From Treponema sp. (GTDB taxonomy: Bacteria > Spirochaetota > Spirochaetia > Treponematales > Breznakiellaceae), in contig JAITLC010000143.1 in NCBI GenBank assembly GCA_031278095.1, positions 1 to 37,580 on the forward strand: 37,580 nt of DNA, in the 5' to 3' direction. A program made the position numbers and the translations under genes. Positions 15,465-23,644 of the stretch are shown one piece after another. Below the pieces are notes generated by a model that worked only from the letters and a program-made list of their open reading frames with translations, ran no database searches and was not told where the DNA came from. Each line of letters opens with the position of its first letter. Position 1 is the stretch's first letter.

Positions 15465-17311
15465 TATTTCCCACTATTGGATATTTTAAGAGTAAATTCA
15501 AGTTCCCAGACCGTCCCGGCTTCCAGAGAAACGGGAAAACGGGGAAAAAGTGCATGGTACTGATATTCCCCGGCCTTTCCCGGAGAGTAAACTGCCTTAA
15601 AGCTCAGATTGAAAACCTTGCCGGCCTGTATAAGAAGGTGTGATTCGTTTTTTTGTTCCCTGAACTCCACAGTATTCGTGCTGCTGTTCTGGGCAAGGCC
15701 CGATGCGCTCCCCTCCCCTTCCAGGGAAAGATCCAGCCGCGGGACAAAATGAAATTCGGCCCCGGCTTCCCCTTCGTTCTTGATGCAATAGAGGAGCCGT
15801 ATGGTATCTTTTTTAAGCTGAAAGGTCTTTTCGATTTTGAGTCCGCCAAAGGGAATGCCTTCCTCCCTATCCCTGACAAAACGGATTCGGTCATGGGAAC
15901 GGTCAATTTCGGCAATTTCAAAAAACTCGTCTCCGAAGGCCCTTCCGCCGGGAACCTGGCCTGACTCAAGGCTTTCAAATGAAGCCGAATCCGGGACAAT
16001 AAAATCCCTGAAGGCGGCGCCCTTGAAAAAAGGTTTTTTCCCCGCTTCCCGCGCATCAAAGGTATCCAGATAGTTCCAGGGCCTGGGGAGGTAATCAAGT
16101 TCAAAGATAGCGGCTCCCCTGCTGCGGATATAGCAGTTAATCTTCTCCCCCTGAAAGAGGCACTCCCCGCAGCCGTCCATGTCCAAATCGAAGATGGAAA
16201 GCGAAGGGACAAAAGTACCCTTTTCGCGGGTGATCTTTTCCGCCTCAAGGAGAGCCCTGTAGGCCGCTTGCCGTACCGCTTTACGGGAAATTCCGCTTCC
16301 GTCTTTCCCGTTATAGAATACATCGCAGCCCTGGGCCTTCCAGAATTCTTCCCGTGCGGTACGCTTACGGGACTTGTCTCCGCGAAGCTGGCTGATCAGC
16401 ACATGGGTAAACATCATCCTGGTATAGATAGAGTTGGTTTCAGGGTAATCGAGAAGAGCCTGCCGGGGCAGATAGGCATTTTCACCCTTTTCCGAAACAA
16501 TGGAACTGGGAAAGTAGAGTTTTTCGTAGCAGGCGGCAGTTTTAAGGTGCTTCCCCGGACTGGTGTATTCGATATTATCCCCGGACCGGGAGAATTCTTC
16601 AAAGATCCGGTGATAGAAAAGCTCAGCGGATTCACCGTCTCCCGGTACCATGGTGGGAAAGAGGCTTACTACCGCGTTATTTCCACTGCCGCTCAGGGTA
16701 TCCTGCATCTTTTTCAGGGCCGAAGAGATAATGCCGGTATCAAAGGAAGCATGAAAACGGCTTGCGACGGGAAAAACGGTAATAAGCTTCCCCTGATCCT
16801 CTGTAAAACAGGGGGCATAGCCGGCCTTCCCCGGGCCCGCTTCACCCCTTGCAGCGGCAAACTGGGACTCGTCAAGAAAGGTATAGAGCATCCCCGAATT
16901 ATTTAAGGGGCCTGCCAGATTTTGCTCCCAGGCAAATACGGGAAGCCAGCAGCCAAGGGGTCTTTTCCCAAACTGCCTGCGGAGACTTGTCGTAAGCATC
17001 TCAATCTGGCCGATTTTATCGGTAAGGGGCAGCAGGGGCAGCAGGGGTTCATAGAAGCCGCCGCCAAGAAGCTCTACCTGCTTGCGGCGGAGCAAATCCT
17101 TGATCAGCATGGAAAATTCAGGATGGTTTCTCGTGACCCACTGGAGCAGAACCCCGGAATAGTGGAGCGTCATGTTGATCCGGGGAAATTTGTAAAGGGC
17201 GGTCAACATCGGTTTGAGTTCTCTTTTGTAGAGATTCTGGAAATCCTCTTCCGGGGATCCCCATGCCAGATGCCTGTGAGAGCCCAGTATCAGTTTTAGT
17301 CCGCCGCCCAT
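15464..17311 (-). CDS. GH57-family protein (alpha-amylase/4-alpha-glucanotransferase-like), possibly altered active site
   Basis: 615 residues without a signal peptide. The N-terminal half follows the GH57 barrel: SHRHLAWG (region 1), GGGFYEPLLPLLPL (region 2), GCWLPVFAWEQNL (region 3) and FPTMVPGDGES (region 4). The C-terminal half resembles the beta-sandwich domains (DUF1925/1926) of the 4-alpha-glucanotransferase branch. Typical members have WLTERVW in region 3, with Glu as nucleophile; here the Glu position reads Val, and region 4 is also unusual. It may therefore be inactive or use another residue. If active, it would reshape alpha-glucans in the cytoplasm. ATG 17311 has only a distant AAGG. 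It follows rnfA after 79 nt and overlaps metG by one base. Confidence 0.7.
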   Translation of the reverse strand: MGGGLKLILGSHRHLAWGSPEEDFQNLYKRELKPMLTALYKFPRINMTLHYSGVLLQWVTRNHPEFSMLIKDLLRRKQVELLGGGFYEPLLPLLPLTDKIGQIEMLTTSLRRQFGKRPLGCWLPVFAWEQNLAGPLNNSGMLYTFLDESQFAAARGEAGPGKAGYAPCFTEDQGKLITVFPVASRFHASFDTGIISSALKKMQDTLSGSGNNAVVSLFPTMVPGDGESAELFYHRIFEEFSRSGDNIEYTSPGKHLKTAACYEKLYFPSSIVSEKGENAYLPRQALLDYPETNSIYTRMMFTHVLISQLRGDKSRKRTAREEFWKAQGCDVFYNGKDGSGISRKAVRQAAYRALLEAEKITREKGTFVPSLSIFDLDMDGCGECLFQGEKINCYIRSRGAAIFELDYLPRPWNYLDTFDAREAGKKPFFKGAAFRDFIVPDSASFESLESGQVPGGRAFGDEFFEIAEIDRSHDRIRFVRDREEGIPFGGLKIEKTFQLKKDTIRLLYCIKNEGEAGAEFHFVPRLDLSLEGEGSASGLAQNSSTNTVEFREQKNESHLLIQAGKVFNLSFKAVYSPGKAGEYQYHALFPRFPVSLEAGTVWELEFTLKISNSGK

Positions 17312-17390
17312 TTGTTACAATTTTACCTTATAACCTGTATTCTGAAAAGCTTTTTATTCGTTATGAAAACAACATACCTCATTCCTATAT

Positions 17391-18005
17391 TTACGGCGAA
17401 AAAAAGAAGGGAAGCGTAGAACCGCTCAGCGCACCGATCAAAATGGCAGAGACGGCGCTTAAAACGAGGGAGGCAAGACCCAGCGATACCAGGGTGAGGG
17501 CATTTCCCCTGAGAAAACGGTTTACCTGTTCCATGGATGAACGGCGTCCGACTTCCCGGATTAGTACCAGGGAAAAAAGGATGCCCAGAGAAAAACCCAG
17601 GGCCAGGGCCAGGGCCTCTGCAAAGGAAGATGCCAGGTGAAGGGTAAGAAGGCTTGCCGCGGGGCAGAATCCTTCGTACGCGTCCAGGGGCCTGTAAGCC
17701 CATCCTTCCTCCCCGGGAAGATGAAGCGGCCGGCCAAGAACCTTCTCCACCATGCGGGGCAGGATGGCACCCAGCGGAAAGAGGAGAATATAGGCAAAAA
17801 TACCCGGAAAAAACAGGGAAAGGATCAGGGTATAGAAGATCCAGAGGAAGATTACGCTGATAAAGAGAAAAAGCACTCTATACCAGGGGAAGTTCTTTCC
17901 GTCCCCTCCCGGCCGGCGGCTTATTCCCTTTAGCCCCAGACCGTACTGGAACACCAGGTTTGCCGAACAACTTGAAAAAAGAATCAGAATAAAGAATTTA
18001 ATCAT
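17391..18005 (-). CDS. rnfA: RnfA-like membrane subunit (divergent)
   Basis: 204 residues with about six helices; last gene of the rnf set. The family pattern is recognisable from gene order and from LALALGFSLGILFSLVLIRE, which matches the conserved GLGFxLAL...RE block of RnfA/E. The segment that is usually NNxVLxxxLGICPF reads SANLVFQYGLGLKG, so the conserved Cys there is missing; Cys13 and the Cys in YEGFCPAAS are possible substitutes. RnfA and RnfE form the ion-conducting core and normally share a 2Fe-2S cluster. It overlaps rnfE by 4 nt (ATGA). No rnfB follows; the next gene is GH57. The assignment rests mainly on context. Confidence 0.66.
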   Translation of the reverse strand: MIKFFILILFSSCSANLVFQYGLGLKGISRRPGGDGKNFPWYRVLFLFISVIFLWIFYTLILSLFFPGIFAYILLFPLGAILPRMVEKVLGRPLHLPGEEGWAYRPLDAYEGFCPAASLLTLHLASSFAEALALALGFSLGILFSLVLIREVGRRSSMEQVNRFLRGNALTLVSLGLASLVLSAVSAILIGALSGSTLPFFFSP

Positions 18006-18628
18006 TCATCTTCCTCCCCGGAATTGCCCCGGCCCCTTAAAACATTGTAGAGGACTATCCCATAACCAAGGAGGAGAAAGGCTCCGGAACTGAGGGAAAC
18101 CGGATAGAGAAGAGAAGTTTTGCCTGCAAAAAAGAAGATCATGCCCCTGCTGCCGCCGGGAAAGGAAAGGGAAAGGAAGCCCAGAGGTTCCCGGATAAGA
18201 GCCAGGGCAATGGAGAGGCCGCAGTAAACCAGAGCATCGAAGAAGCTTGCGGCCAGCCTGTCACCGAGATCCATGGTACGTATTCTTTCCGCCGTACCGG
18301 AACCTGTATATATCAGAGGCCCCAGAAGGATGGGGAAGAAACATTCCATTCCCAGAAAGGGATTGATCAGCAGATGAACCCAGAGGTACATGGCCCCGAT
18401 GAAGCAGGAAATAGCCAGAATAACCAGGGATCCGCCCCTTTCGGGCAGGATGTGCCGGGCAAACCACAGGGAAAGACCGGTAAGAAGGTAGAGCCAGAGG
18501 AGACCGATACTCACGGTGAGGGCATAGGCCAAACGGCTTGAAGAAACGAGGATAAGGGCTAAACCCGCCAGGGAAGAGAGGGGACTTCTGTTCCCCCAGA
18601 ATGAATGAGAATGATAGGAATTGCTCAC
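18002..18628 (-). CDS. rnfE: RnfE-like membrane subunit (divergent)
   Basis: 208 residues with about six helices. It starts at GTG 18628, whose GTGA overlaps the rnfG stop. The block DRLAASFFDALVYCGLSIALALIREPLG matches the RnfE pattern, in which a C-terminal helix ends in a conserved Arg-Glu (only short parts are diagnostic). A Cys in FLGMECFFPILLGPL lies where family members hold the cluster ligand. The C-terminus is acidic (GEEDE). It would pair with RnfA in the membrane. Confidence 0.68.
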   Translation of the reverse strand: MSNSYHSHSFWGNRSPLSSLAGLALILVSSSRLAYALTVSIGLLWLYLLTGLSLWFARHILPERGGSLVILAISCFIGAMYLWVHLLINPFLGMECFFPILLGPLIYTGSGTAERIRTMDLGDRLAASFFDALVYCGLSIALALIREPLGFLSLSFPGGSRGMIFFFAGKTSLLYPVSLSSGAFLLLGYGIVLYNVLRGRGNSGEEDE

Positions 18629-19092
18629 GGCGCCGCCTTTACCGGATTCGCTTTTTCGATACGTCTCATGTAAATATCTTTCTGCGCCTCCGGGATACGG
18701 GAAAATACCCTTTCACCATGAACGGTAAGGGCCACAAGCTCCTCCACTTTTGCATCCCGGTTGAGCCGGGCAAGGCAGAGTACGCCGATTCCGTCGGCAA
18801 AAAGGGGAAACACACATGCGGAAGCATCCTGATCCGGGCCTGAGATCCTGTACCAGCTTCCCAGAACCTGCATTCCCCCGGCGGCAGGCCGCGAAGAGAT
18901 CGGAGATGAGAGTACCCAGGAATAGCCCTGGGTCTTGAGCAGGCGGTTTATTCGTTTCAACAGAATTCCTTCCCTGAAAGAGCCGGACAAAAGCCATATA
19001 AGCCCTGCAACCACAAGGAGACCGGCCAGCCAGCCGGCCAGGATCAGGGTATCCTGAAGCGGACTGAGACTTTTTTTTGCCGTTACTGACAT
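18625..19092 (-). CDS. rnfG: RnfG-like subunit, short and lacking the flavinylation motif
   Basis: 155 residues with one N-terminal helix (DTLILAGWLAGLLVVAGLIW) and a soluble domain expected on the periplasmic side. Ordinary RnfG is near 200 residues and ends with an SGAT-type motif whose Thr carries FMN. Here the C-terminus ends DIYMRRIEKANPVKAAP and I find no such motif. The position between rnfD (stop and start share one base, TGATG) and rnfE is the main support. GGAG lies 6-10 nt upstream. Either the flavin is lost or the protein has another role. Confidence 0.55.
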   Translation of the reverse strand: MSVTAKKSLSPLQDTLILAGWLAGLLVVAGLIWLLSGSFREGILLKRINRLLKTQGYSWVLSSPISSRPAAGGMQVLGSWYRISGPDQDASACVFPLFADGIGVLCLARLNRDAKVEELVALTVHGERVFSRIPEAQKDIYMRRIEKANPVKAAP

Positions 19093-20183
19093 CAGACTCT
19101 CCTCTTTCCCAGGTTAAAAAGAAAACACCGTTCGGCGCAGCGGAACAGGGGCAGAAGAACATTGATCAAAGCCGCGGCAAAGAAGGCGCCGTACATCTGC
19201 CGCCCCTGCTCCCGGAAGATAAAGGTAAAAAGGGCTCCCAATACCGTAAGAACAATGATTCCCGTATTGGACTTGGCCCCGGTGGCAGGATCGGTGATCA
19301 GCAGAAAGGCAGCCGCAAGAGTGCCTCCGCTGAGGAAAGAGAAAAGCACATCCCCCTGTCCTACCGCCCCGCCAAAGGGCAGAGCGCCGAAAGTCCGGAC
19401 AAGAAAACCGTAAACCAGGAGGAAAAGGGCGGATATCCAGGCCCGGTTCACCTGGGAGGCGCATATCAGGATGCTGCCTGCAAGCAGGCCGAGTATTCCC
19501 CGATCCGCGATGATCCCCGGAGAGGGAGAATTGAAAAGGTCTATGTAACCGGCGGGCAGTTCCGCTCCGGGTATCGCAAAAATCGTAGAATTAAGAAAAT
19601 TCCTGAAAGCCTGATCAAGAGAACTGCCGGCGCTGTACTGCCAGGTTCCCGAAATTTTGAGGATTGCCAGCGGAGAACCCTGGGGATTGCTGAAACCGGA
19701 AACCAGGCTCTGAAAAAGAATCGAGAGATTCGAACCTTCCAGCGCCTTTTCAAAGGCCTGGGGAAAGGAAATTCGCATGAACAGCCAGCCGCCGAGGGCC
19801 GGATTTATCCAGTTGGAACCGAGGCCGCCGAAACTGTGCTTTATTACCGCCATGGCAAAGACGGCTGCAAAGAAGGCGCAGAAGGGATTGATCCGGTTGG
19901 GTAGAAGCAATGTTAATACCAGGGCCGAAACCACGGCGCTCCCGTCAAGTAGCGTCCTGTATCTGTCCCGGCGCCAGGTGATGAGAAGTTCCGTAAGTAC
20001 CGCTCCCGCCAGGGCCGGGAAGGCCACGGCCAGTGAAGCGCCGCCATCCGAAATGGCAGACTGAATGATCGCCATAAGGGCGCAGCAAGCCGCCAGAACC
20101 ATCCTGCTGGTGGTAGAACGGGCAAAATTCACCTGGGGAGAGAGACCTATTCGTTTTTCCTGTTTCCGTGCTTCCGTAGCCAT
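19092..20183 (-). CDS. rnfD: RnfD-like membrane subunit
   Basis: 363 residues and many helices. Signature parts are SNWINPALGGWLFMRISFP (matching the NxxNPA...FP block) and FLLITDPATGAKSNTG (matching TDPxTxP in the family). Ordinary RnfD binds FMN on Thr in SGATPLA; the equivalent here looks like PQGSPLA, with Ser at the Thr position. ATG 20183 is 1 nt after the rnfC stop and has GGGGATGG upstream. The longer reading from 20351 would run deep into rnfC and is rejected. Confidence 0.82.
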   Translation of the reverse strand: MATEARKQEKRIGLSPQVNFARSTTSRMVLAACCALMAIIQSAISDGGASLAVAFPALAGAVLTELLITWRRDRYRTLLDGSAVVSALVLTLLLPNRINPFCAFFAAVFAMAVIKHSFGGLGSNWINPALGGWLFMRISFPQAFEKALEGSNLSILFQSLVSGFSNPQGSPLAILKISGTWQYSAGSSLDQAFRNFLNSTIFAIPGAELPAGYIDLFNSPSPGIIADRGILGLLAGSILICASQVNRAWISALFLLVYGFLVRTFGALPFGGAVGQGDVLFSFLSGGTLAAAFLLITDPATGAKSNTGIIVLTVLGALFTFIFREQGRQMYGAFFAAALINVLLPLFRCAERCFLFNLGKRRV

Positions 20184-20184
20184 A

Positions 20185-21486
20185 TTATGCCATCCCCAGA
20201 ATAGTCTGCGACAGGGCCAAGCGGGAAGGACATACCACGTCGCAGCAACCGCAACCGTGACAGCTATCATTACCGGAAATTCCGGGTTTCTTAGATGAAG
20301 TTCCGTTTCGTCCCGCTGCCCTGGCGTTCTTATAGAGTTCTTCGGGATCAAGGCCGACGGGACACACCGTCCGGCACTCGCCGCAGCTTATACAGTTCCG
20401 CCGGGGCTGGGCATGGGCTTCCAGAAGGGCAAAAACCGCATAACTGGTTTTTATTACCGGTTCATCCAGATCGACCACCGCCCTTCCCAATACGGGAGAA
20501 CCGCTTGCTATCTTCCTGGGCTTGTCTACAAAACCGCCGCATTCGGCAAAAATTTCGCCTATTCTGGTACCGATCCGTACCTTCATCACCTGGGGCTTAC
20601 GTACCGCGGAACCTCCCACGGCTACATAGCGGTCAAGAACGGGCTTTCTGTATGCCACGGCATCATAGATTGCGGCCAGAGTAGCAGGCCCCAGCATGAG
20701 AAGGGAGCCCAGTTCAACATTTTCCTTTTTGCCGAAAGAGCGGAGCACCAGTTCCAGTTCCCTCTGATTCCGCTGGGGATAACGGGAGCCTGTATACGCC
20801 AAAGAGACAGGGATCTCCCAGTGAGAAGCTTCCTCCATGAACCGGCTGCCCAATTCGGTTTCTCCCCGGGACAGGGCAAAGACAATCCTGCCCATCCTCC
20901 CCGCCCGGCACATGATATGAGCCCCTTCGGCAATAGCCCGGGTACGCTCCCTGCAGAGCAGACGATCGGCCGCCAGCCAGGGATCATCAAAAACACAGCG
21001 GACTACCAGGCTGAGAGTCCCCTGTTGATTTCTCAATGAATTGAGCATATCCGCCACGGGACGGCCTGAACCTTCCATTTCTACAATGCCGAATTCCGCA
21101 ATAGTCCGGTGGAGATCGAAGGCGGACATGCCGAGCCAGGGAAAAAATTCCTCCCTCTTGCCCAGCTTCTCAAAATTCCCTTCCATACGGATTATCAGAG
21201 CGTCGTTGTTCTGACCCCCCGCGGCTTTCCAGGATACCATTCTGATCACCCGGCCGGGCACGGAGGCATGGACATTGGCGGAAAGGGAACCCTGGCCCCT
21301 GCCGATAAGCATACCTTCCCGAACCAGATCCCCCACGGAAACGATGGGATAGGCCCGGCCCCCCGGATGCTGCACCATGGGGATAACCGAGATGGCGGGT
21401 AAAAAAGCTACCACACTGGAACTATTCTGCGGGACTGCCGAATCGTTTATCGTGATACCGCCCCGCGGGAAGGAGTAGACTTTCAT
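20185..21486 (-). CDS. rnfC: RnfC-like subunit with two 4Fe-4S motifs, degenerate NADH site
   Basis: 433 residues. The N-terminus carries FPRGGITI and a biotinyl-lipoyl-like stretch (GQGSLSANVHASVPGRV). The C-terminus has two cluster motifs, CISCGECRTVCPVG and CHGCGCCDVVCPS. In ordinary RnfC the NADH/FMN region reads GLGGAGFP followed by NGAECEPY; here the same place reads VEMEGSGRP and RCVFDDPW, so the glycine loop and acidic residues are gone. Electron entry from NADH is therefore doubtful. ATG 21486 gives a 4-nt ATGA overlap with the preceding gene; ATG 21498 is possible. It is the first true rnf gene of the operon. Confidence 0.85.
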   Translation of the reverse strand: MKVYSFPRGGITINDSAVPQNSSSVVAFLPAISVIPMVQHPGGRAYPIVSVGDLVREGMLIGRGQGSLSANVHASVPGRVIRMVSWKAAGGQNNDALIIRMEGNFEKLGKREEFFPWLGMSAFDLHRTIAEFGIVEMEGSGRPVADMLNSLRNQQGTLSLVVRCVFDDPWLAADRLLCRERTRAIAEGAHIMCRAGRMGRIVFALSRGETELGSRFMEEASHWEIPVSLAYTGSRYPQRNQRELELVLRSFGKKENVELGSLLMLGPATLAAIYDAVAYRKPVLDRYVAVGGSAVRKPQVMKVRIGTRIGEIFAECGGFVDKPRKIASGSPVLGRAVVDLDEPVIKTSYAVFALLEAHAQPRRNCISCGECRTVCPVGLDPEELYKNARAAGRNGTSSKKPGISGNDSCHGCGCCDVVCPSRLALSQTILGMA

Positions 21487-22949
21487 GCGGCTATCCATTT
21501 TTCATCGTATAATACCATCTTTTTCTTTTTTCCGCCCCTCCGGAATCCCGGAGAAAAAATAAAACCCGGCAGGGAACACAGCAGGGCAAGGCAAACGGCG
21601 GGAAGGGAACGGAGATCCCCTTTACCTGCCGGGCCGGACAAACTTTCAAACAGGTTTTTTAGGGGGAAGGGGGGAATCTCCGGAACAGCCATATTTTCTT
21701 CAATCATACCGGCAATGAGCCCGTCTTCTCCCAGGGTATAGTGATTCATCGGGAAAAACTCTTCTGTTTCCCAGAGAGATCTGTATGAAAAAGAAGACTG
21801 AAAGAGAACGTGAGCCTTATAATCCTCTTCGCTCAAGACCCCTTCGGCAATAAGGGAAGCCGATTCTCCAGACCTGATGCCCAAAGGGAGAAACAGAAAG
21901 GCAAGGATCGCCGCCAGGGCAAAAGGAAGACCGGCGCGGGGAAAGACGAAACGGCAGCGGAACATACCCTGCAGGAAACTGCCGGCAAAGCTTCCCTTCC
22001 CGGGAAAGGAAAGGATGCTTACCGGAATAAAACGGACATGGGACACGTTCATGCCGCGGCAGGACTCAAGCCTCAGAGCCTGAATCCATAAAAAATAAAA
22101 CAGGAGTACTGCCGGAATAACAAGCGGAGAAAGATACACAAAGATGATTACCAGGGCCGGTATGAGGAAAAGCAGGGAAAAGAGCCAGCGAAAGCGGTTG
22201 TCCTTGATTATCTCCAGGACGGAAAAATGATTTTGGTAGCGGCGGGATACAAAAATCTCCCGCAGGGGTTCAAGCAGGAAGACTGCGGAACCCGAAAGGA
22301 AGGCGCAGGCGGAAAGACCGGCAGGGCCTTCCAGGGCAAGGGAGGGAAGCAGGGGCAAGAGGAACAAAAAACAGAGCGGAGAGCCTGAAAAAAAGAGGCC
22401 TGTCAAGGCGGCCGCAACAAAGACAAGGGCATAGAGAAGAAGGGGCCGGGAAGCGCCGGTATAGGACACCCGGAAGGGAATTCCCGCCAGGCATGCGGCA
22501 ATCTTCTTCTCAAAACCTCTCACGGCCCAGGGCGAAAGGCTCCTGTCCAGGGGTATGAAGAAGTAACGCGTGCCGTCCCGGACAAAAAAATCATGAAGCT
22601 TTTCCGCATAGGGATCCCTGCGGGGATCAAAACTTTCGAGGCGTCCGGGTAGTTCCTCAAGACTGACAAGTTCAAGGCTTCCAAAATTATCCAAAAAAAC
22701 CCTCTGGGCGGATTCACTTATGACGCCCGGGCCAAGAGGAGAGAGAGCCTCTGCGGTTTCCTTGTCCGGCAGCGCCTGATCCACCGTAACGACGGCCCAG
22801 GAAGCCGAAACCGGCGCGATATAGAGCTTCAAAATCAAAAACAGGGAGAAAAACCCCGAAAAGAGGGAGATACCTGTCAACAGGAGACCTTGTATAAAAC
22901 TTCGTTTTATATTCGAGCCGATTTTTAATGTTGGTAGACGAAGGGACAT
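21483..22949 (-). CDS. Unknown multi-spanning membrane protein heading the rnf operon
   Basis: 488 residues that I do not recognise. An N-terminal helix (GLLLTGISLFSGFFSLFLIL) is followed by an extracytoplasmic stretch of about 120 residues with a clustered motif RYFFIPLDRSLSPW. Helices follow between about residues 170 and 300, then helix pairs near residue 350 and the end, and a basic tail (GGKKKKMVLYDEKW). It begins 12 nt after the DUF212 gene and overlaps rnfC by 4 nt, so it is co-expressed with the complex. It might be an assembly factor or an extra subunit replacing a missing one; that is inference from position only. Confidence 0.75.
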   Translation of the reverse strand: MSLRLPTLKIGSNIKRSFIQGLLLTGISLFSGFFSLFLILKLYIAPVSASWAVVTVDQALPDKETAEALSPLGPGVISESAQRVFLDNFGSLELVSLEELPGRLESFDPRRDPYAEKLHDFFVRDGTRYFFIPLDRSLSPWAVRGFEKKIAACLAGIPFRVSYTGASRPLLLYALVFVAAALTGLFFSGSPLCFLFLLPLLPSLALEGPAGLSACAFLSGSAVFLLEPLREIFVSRRYQNHFSVLEIIKDNRFRWLFSLLFLIPALVIIFVYLSPLVIPAVLLFYFLWIQALRLESCRGMNVSHVRFIPVSILSFPGKGSFAGSFLQGMFRCRFVFPRAGLPFALAAILAFLFLPLGIRSGESASLIAEGVLSEEDYKAHVLFQSSFSYRSLWETEEFFPMNHYTLGEDGLIAGMIEENMAVPEIPPFPLKNLFESLSGPAGKGDLRSLPAVCLALLCSLPGFIFSPGFRRGGKKKKMVLYDEKWIAA

Positions 22950-22961
22950 GCCGGATGAATC

Positions 22962-23450
22962 CTAGAGTAAGGCAAAGGCTGTTGCAATGAAAAACCCGAA
23001 CAGGCCGCCGACAACAACTTCCAGGGGAGCATGTCCCAAAACTTCTTTGATGGAATGGAATTCAATACCCAGTTTCTCTGCGGTCTGCCGCCCCAGGGAA
23101 TTCAATACCCTGCCCTGCAGGCCGGAGGAACGGCGTACACCCATGGCGTCCCTCATGACAACCAGAGCAAAAAACACGGAAACGACAAAGAGATTGGAAT
23201 TTATTCCCTCGGCAAAAGCCACCGCGGTAGCCATGGAAACGACAAGCGCCGCATGGCTGGAAGGCATGCCGCCGGTACGCCAGATGATTATTGCCAGTAT
23301 TTCCCTGGGCTTCCGGTGCCTTGAACTCAACAGAATGACCACCGCTTTCATCAACTGGGCGATAAACCAGCTTGTAACGGCGGACAGAAAGATGGGATTT
23401 TCGAAAAATGATTTAATCGAAGCCGCTCGTACGGTCATAGAGAAAGACAT
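22962..23450 (-). CDS. Divergent PAP2-family membrane protein (DUF212, YuiD-like)
   Basis: 162 residues with four or five helices. The conserved blocks of this family are present: GGMPSSHAALVVSMATAVA, VMRDAMGVRRSSGLQ and LGHAPLEVVVGGLFGF. These resemble the phosphatase motifs of type 2 phosphatidic acid phosphatases, but the substrate is unknown. It is the first gene of the leftward run into rnf. ATG 23450 has no ribosome site, and the predicted transcription start is only a few nt before it. Confidence 0.85.
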   Translation of the reverse strand: MSFSMTVRAASIKSFFENPIFLSAVTSWFIAQLMKAVVILLSSRHRKPREILAIIIWRTGGMPSSHAALVVSMATAVAFAEGINSNLFVVSVFFALVVMRDAMGVRRSSGLQGRVLNSLGRQTAEKLGIEFHSIKEVLGHAPLEVVVGGLFGFFIATAFALL

Positions 23451-23459
23451 TAAATACAG

Positions 23460-23487
23460 AATTTATCATGGAGGGGGGCTTTGTCAA
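23460..23487 (-). promoter_or_regulatory. Promoter of the DUF212-rnf operon
   Basis: Minus strand: TTGACA (23487-23482), 16-nt spacer, TAAATT (23465-23460). The leader before ATG 23450 would be about 3 nt, implying a leaderless or nearly leaderless mRNA. Confidence 0.5.
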
Positions 23488-23571
23488 TAGACGGCCCCGT
23501 CAAAGGCTCCTTCATTTACTTTTCCCCCTTATATCTTTATGTCTATCAGATGGGGTATGTCCGGACATTCC

Positions 23572-23600
23572 TTGACACCCGTACATACATATGTTAGAAC
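23572..23600 (+). promoter_or_regulatory. Promoter of the haem/iron ABC importer operon
   Basis: TTGACA (23572-23577), 17-nt spacer, TAGAAC (23595-23600). The -10 is poor, as expected of a regulated promoter, and it is embedded in the motif shared with the TonB-receptor promoter. Confidence 0.55.
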
Positions 23601-23608
23601 AATATAAC
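23588..23608 (+). promoter_or_regulatory. 21-bp motif shared by importer and receptor promoters, copy 1
   Basis: CATATGTTAG, then AACA, then ATATAAC. It matches the copy at 32009-32029 (opposite strand) at 18 of 21 positions and lies at the same distance from TTGACA. It covers the -10, so a bound protein would block transcription. It does not match the standard Fur box. Confidence 0.65.
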
Positions 23609-23644
23609 TATATTAGATTCAATTAACACAATGGGGCGGTAGGG

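Noticed and set aside
23588-23608. Standard Fur box
   Set aside because: The motif does not fit GATAATGATAATCATTATC-like repeats; only a Fur-superfamily or other regulator is suggested.
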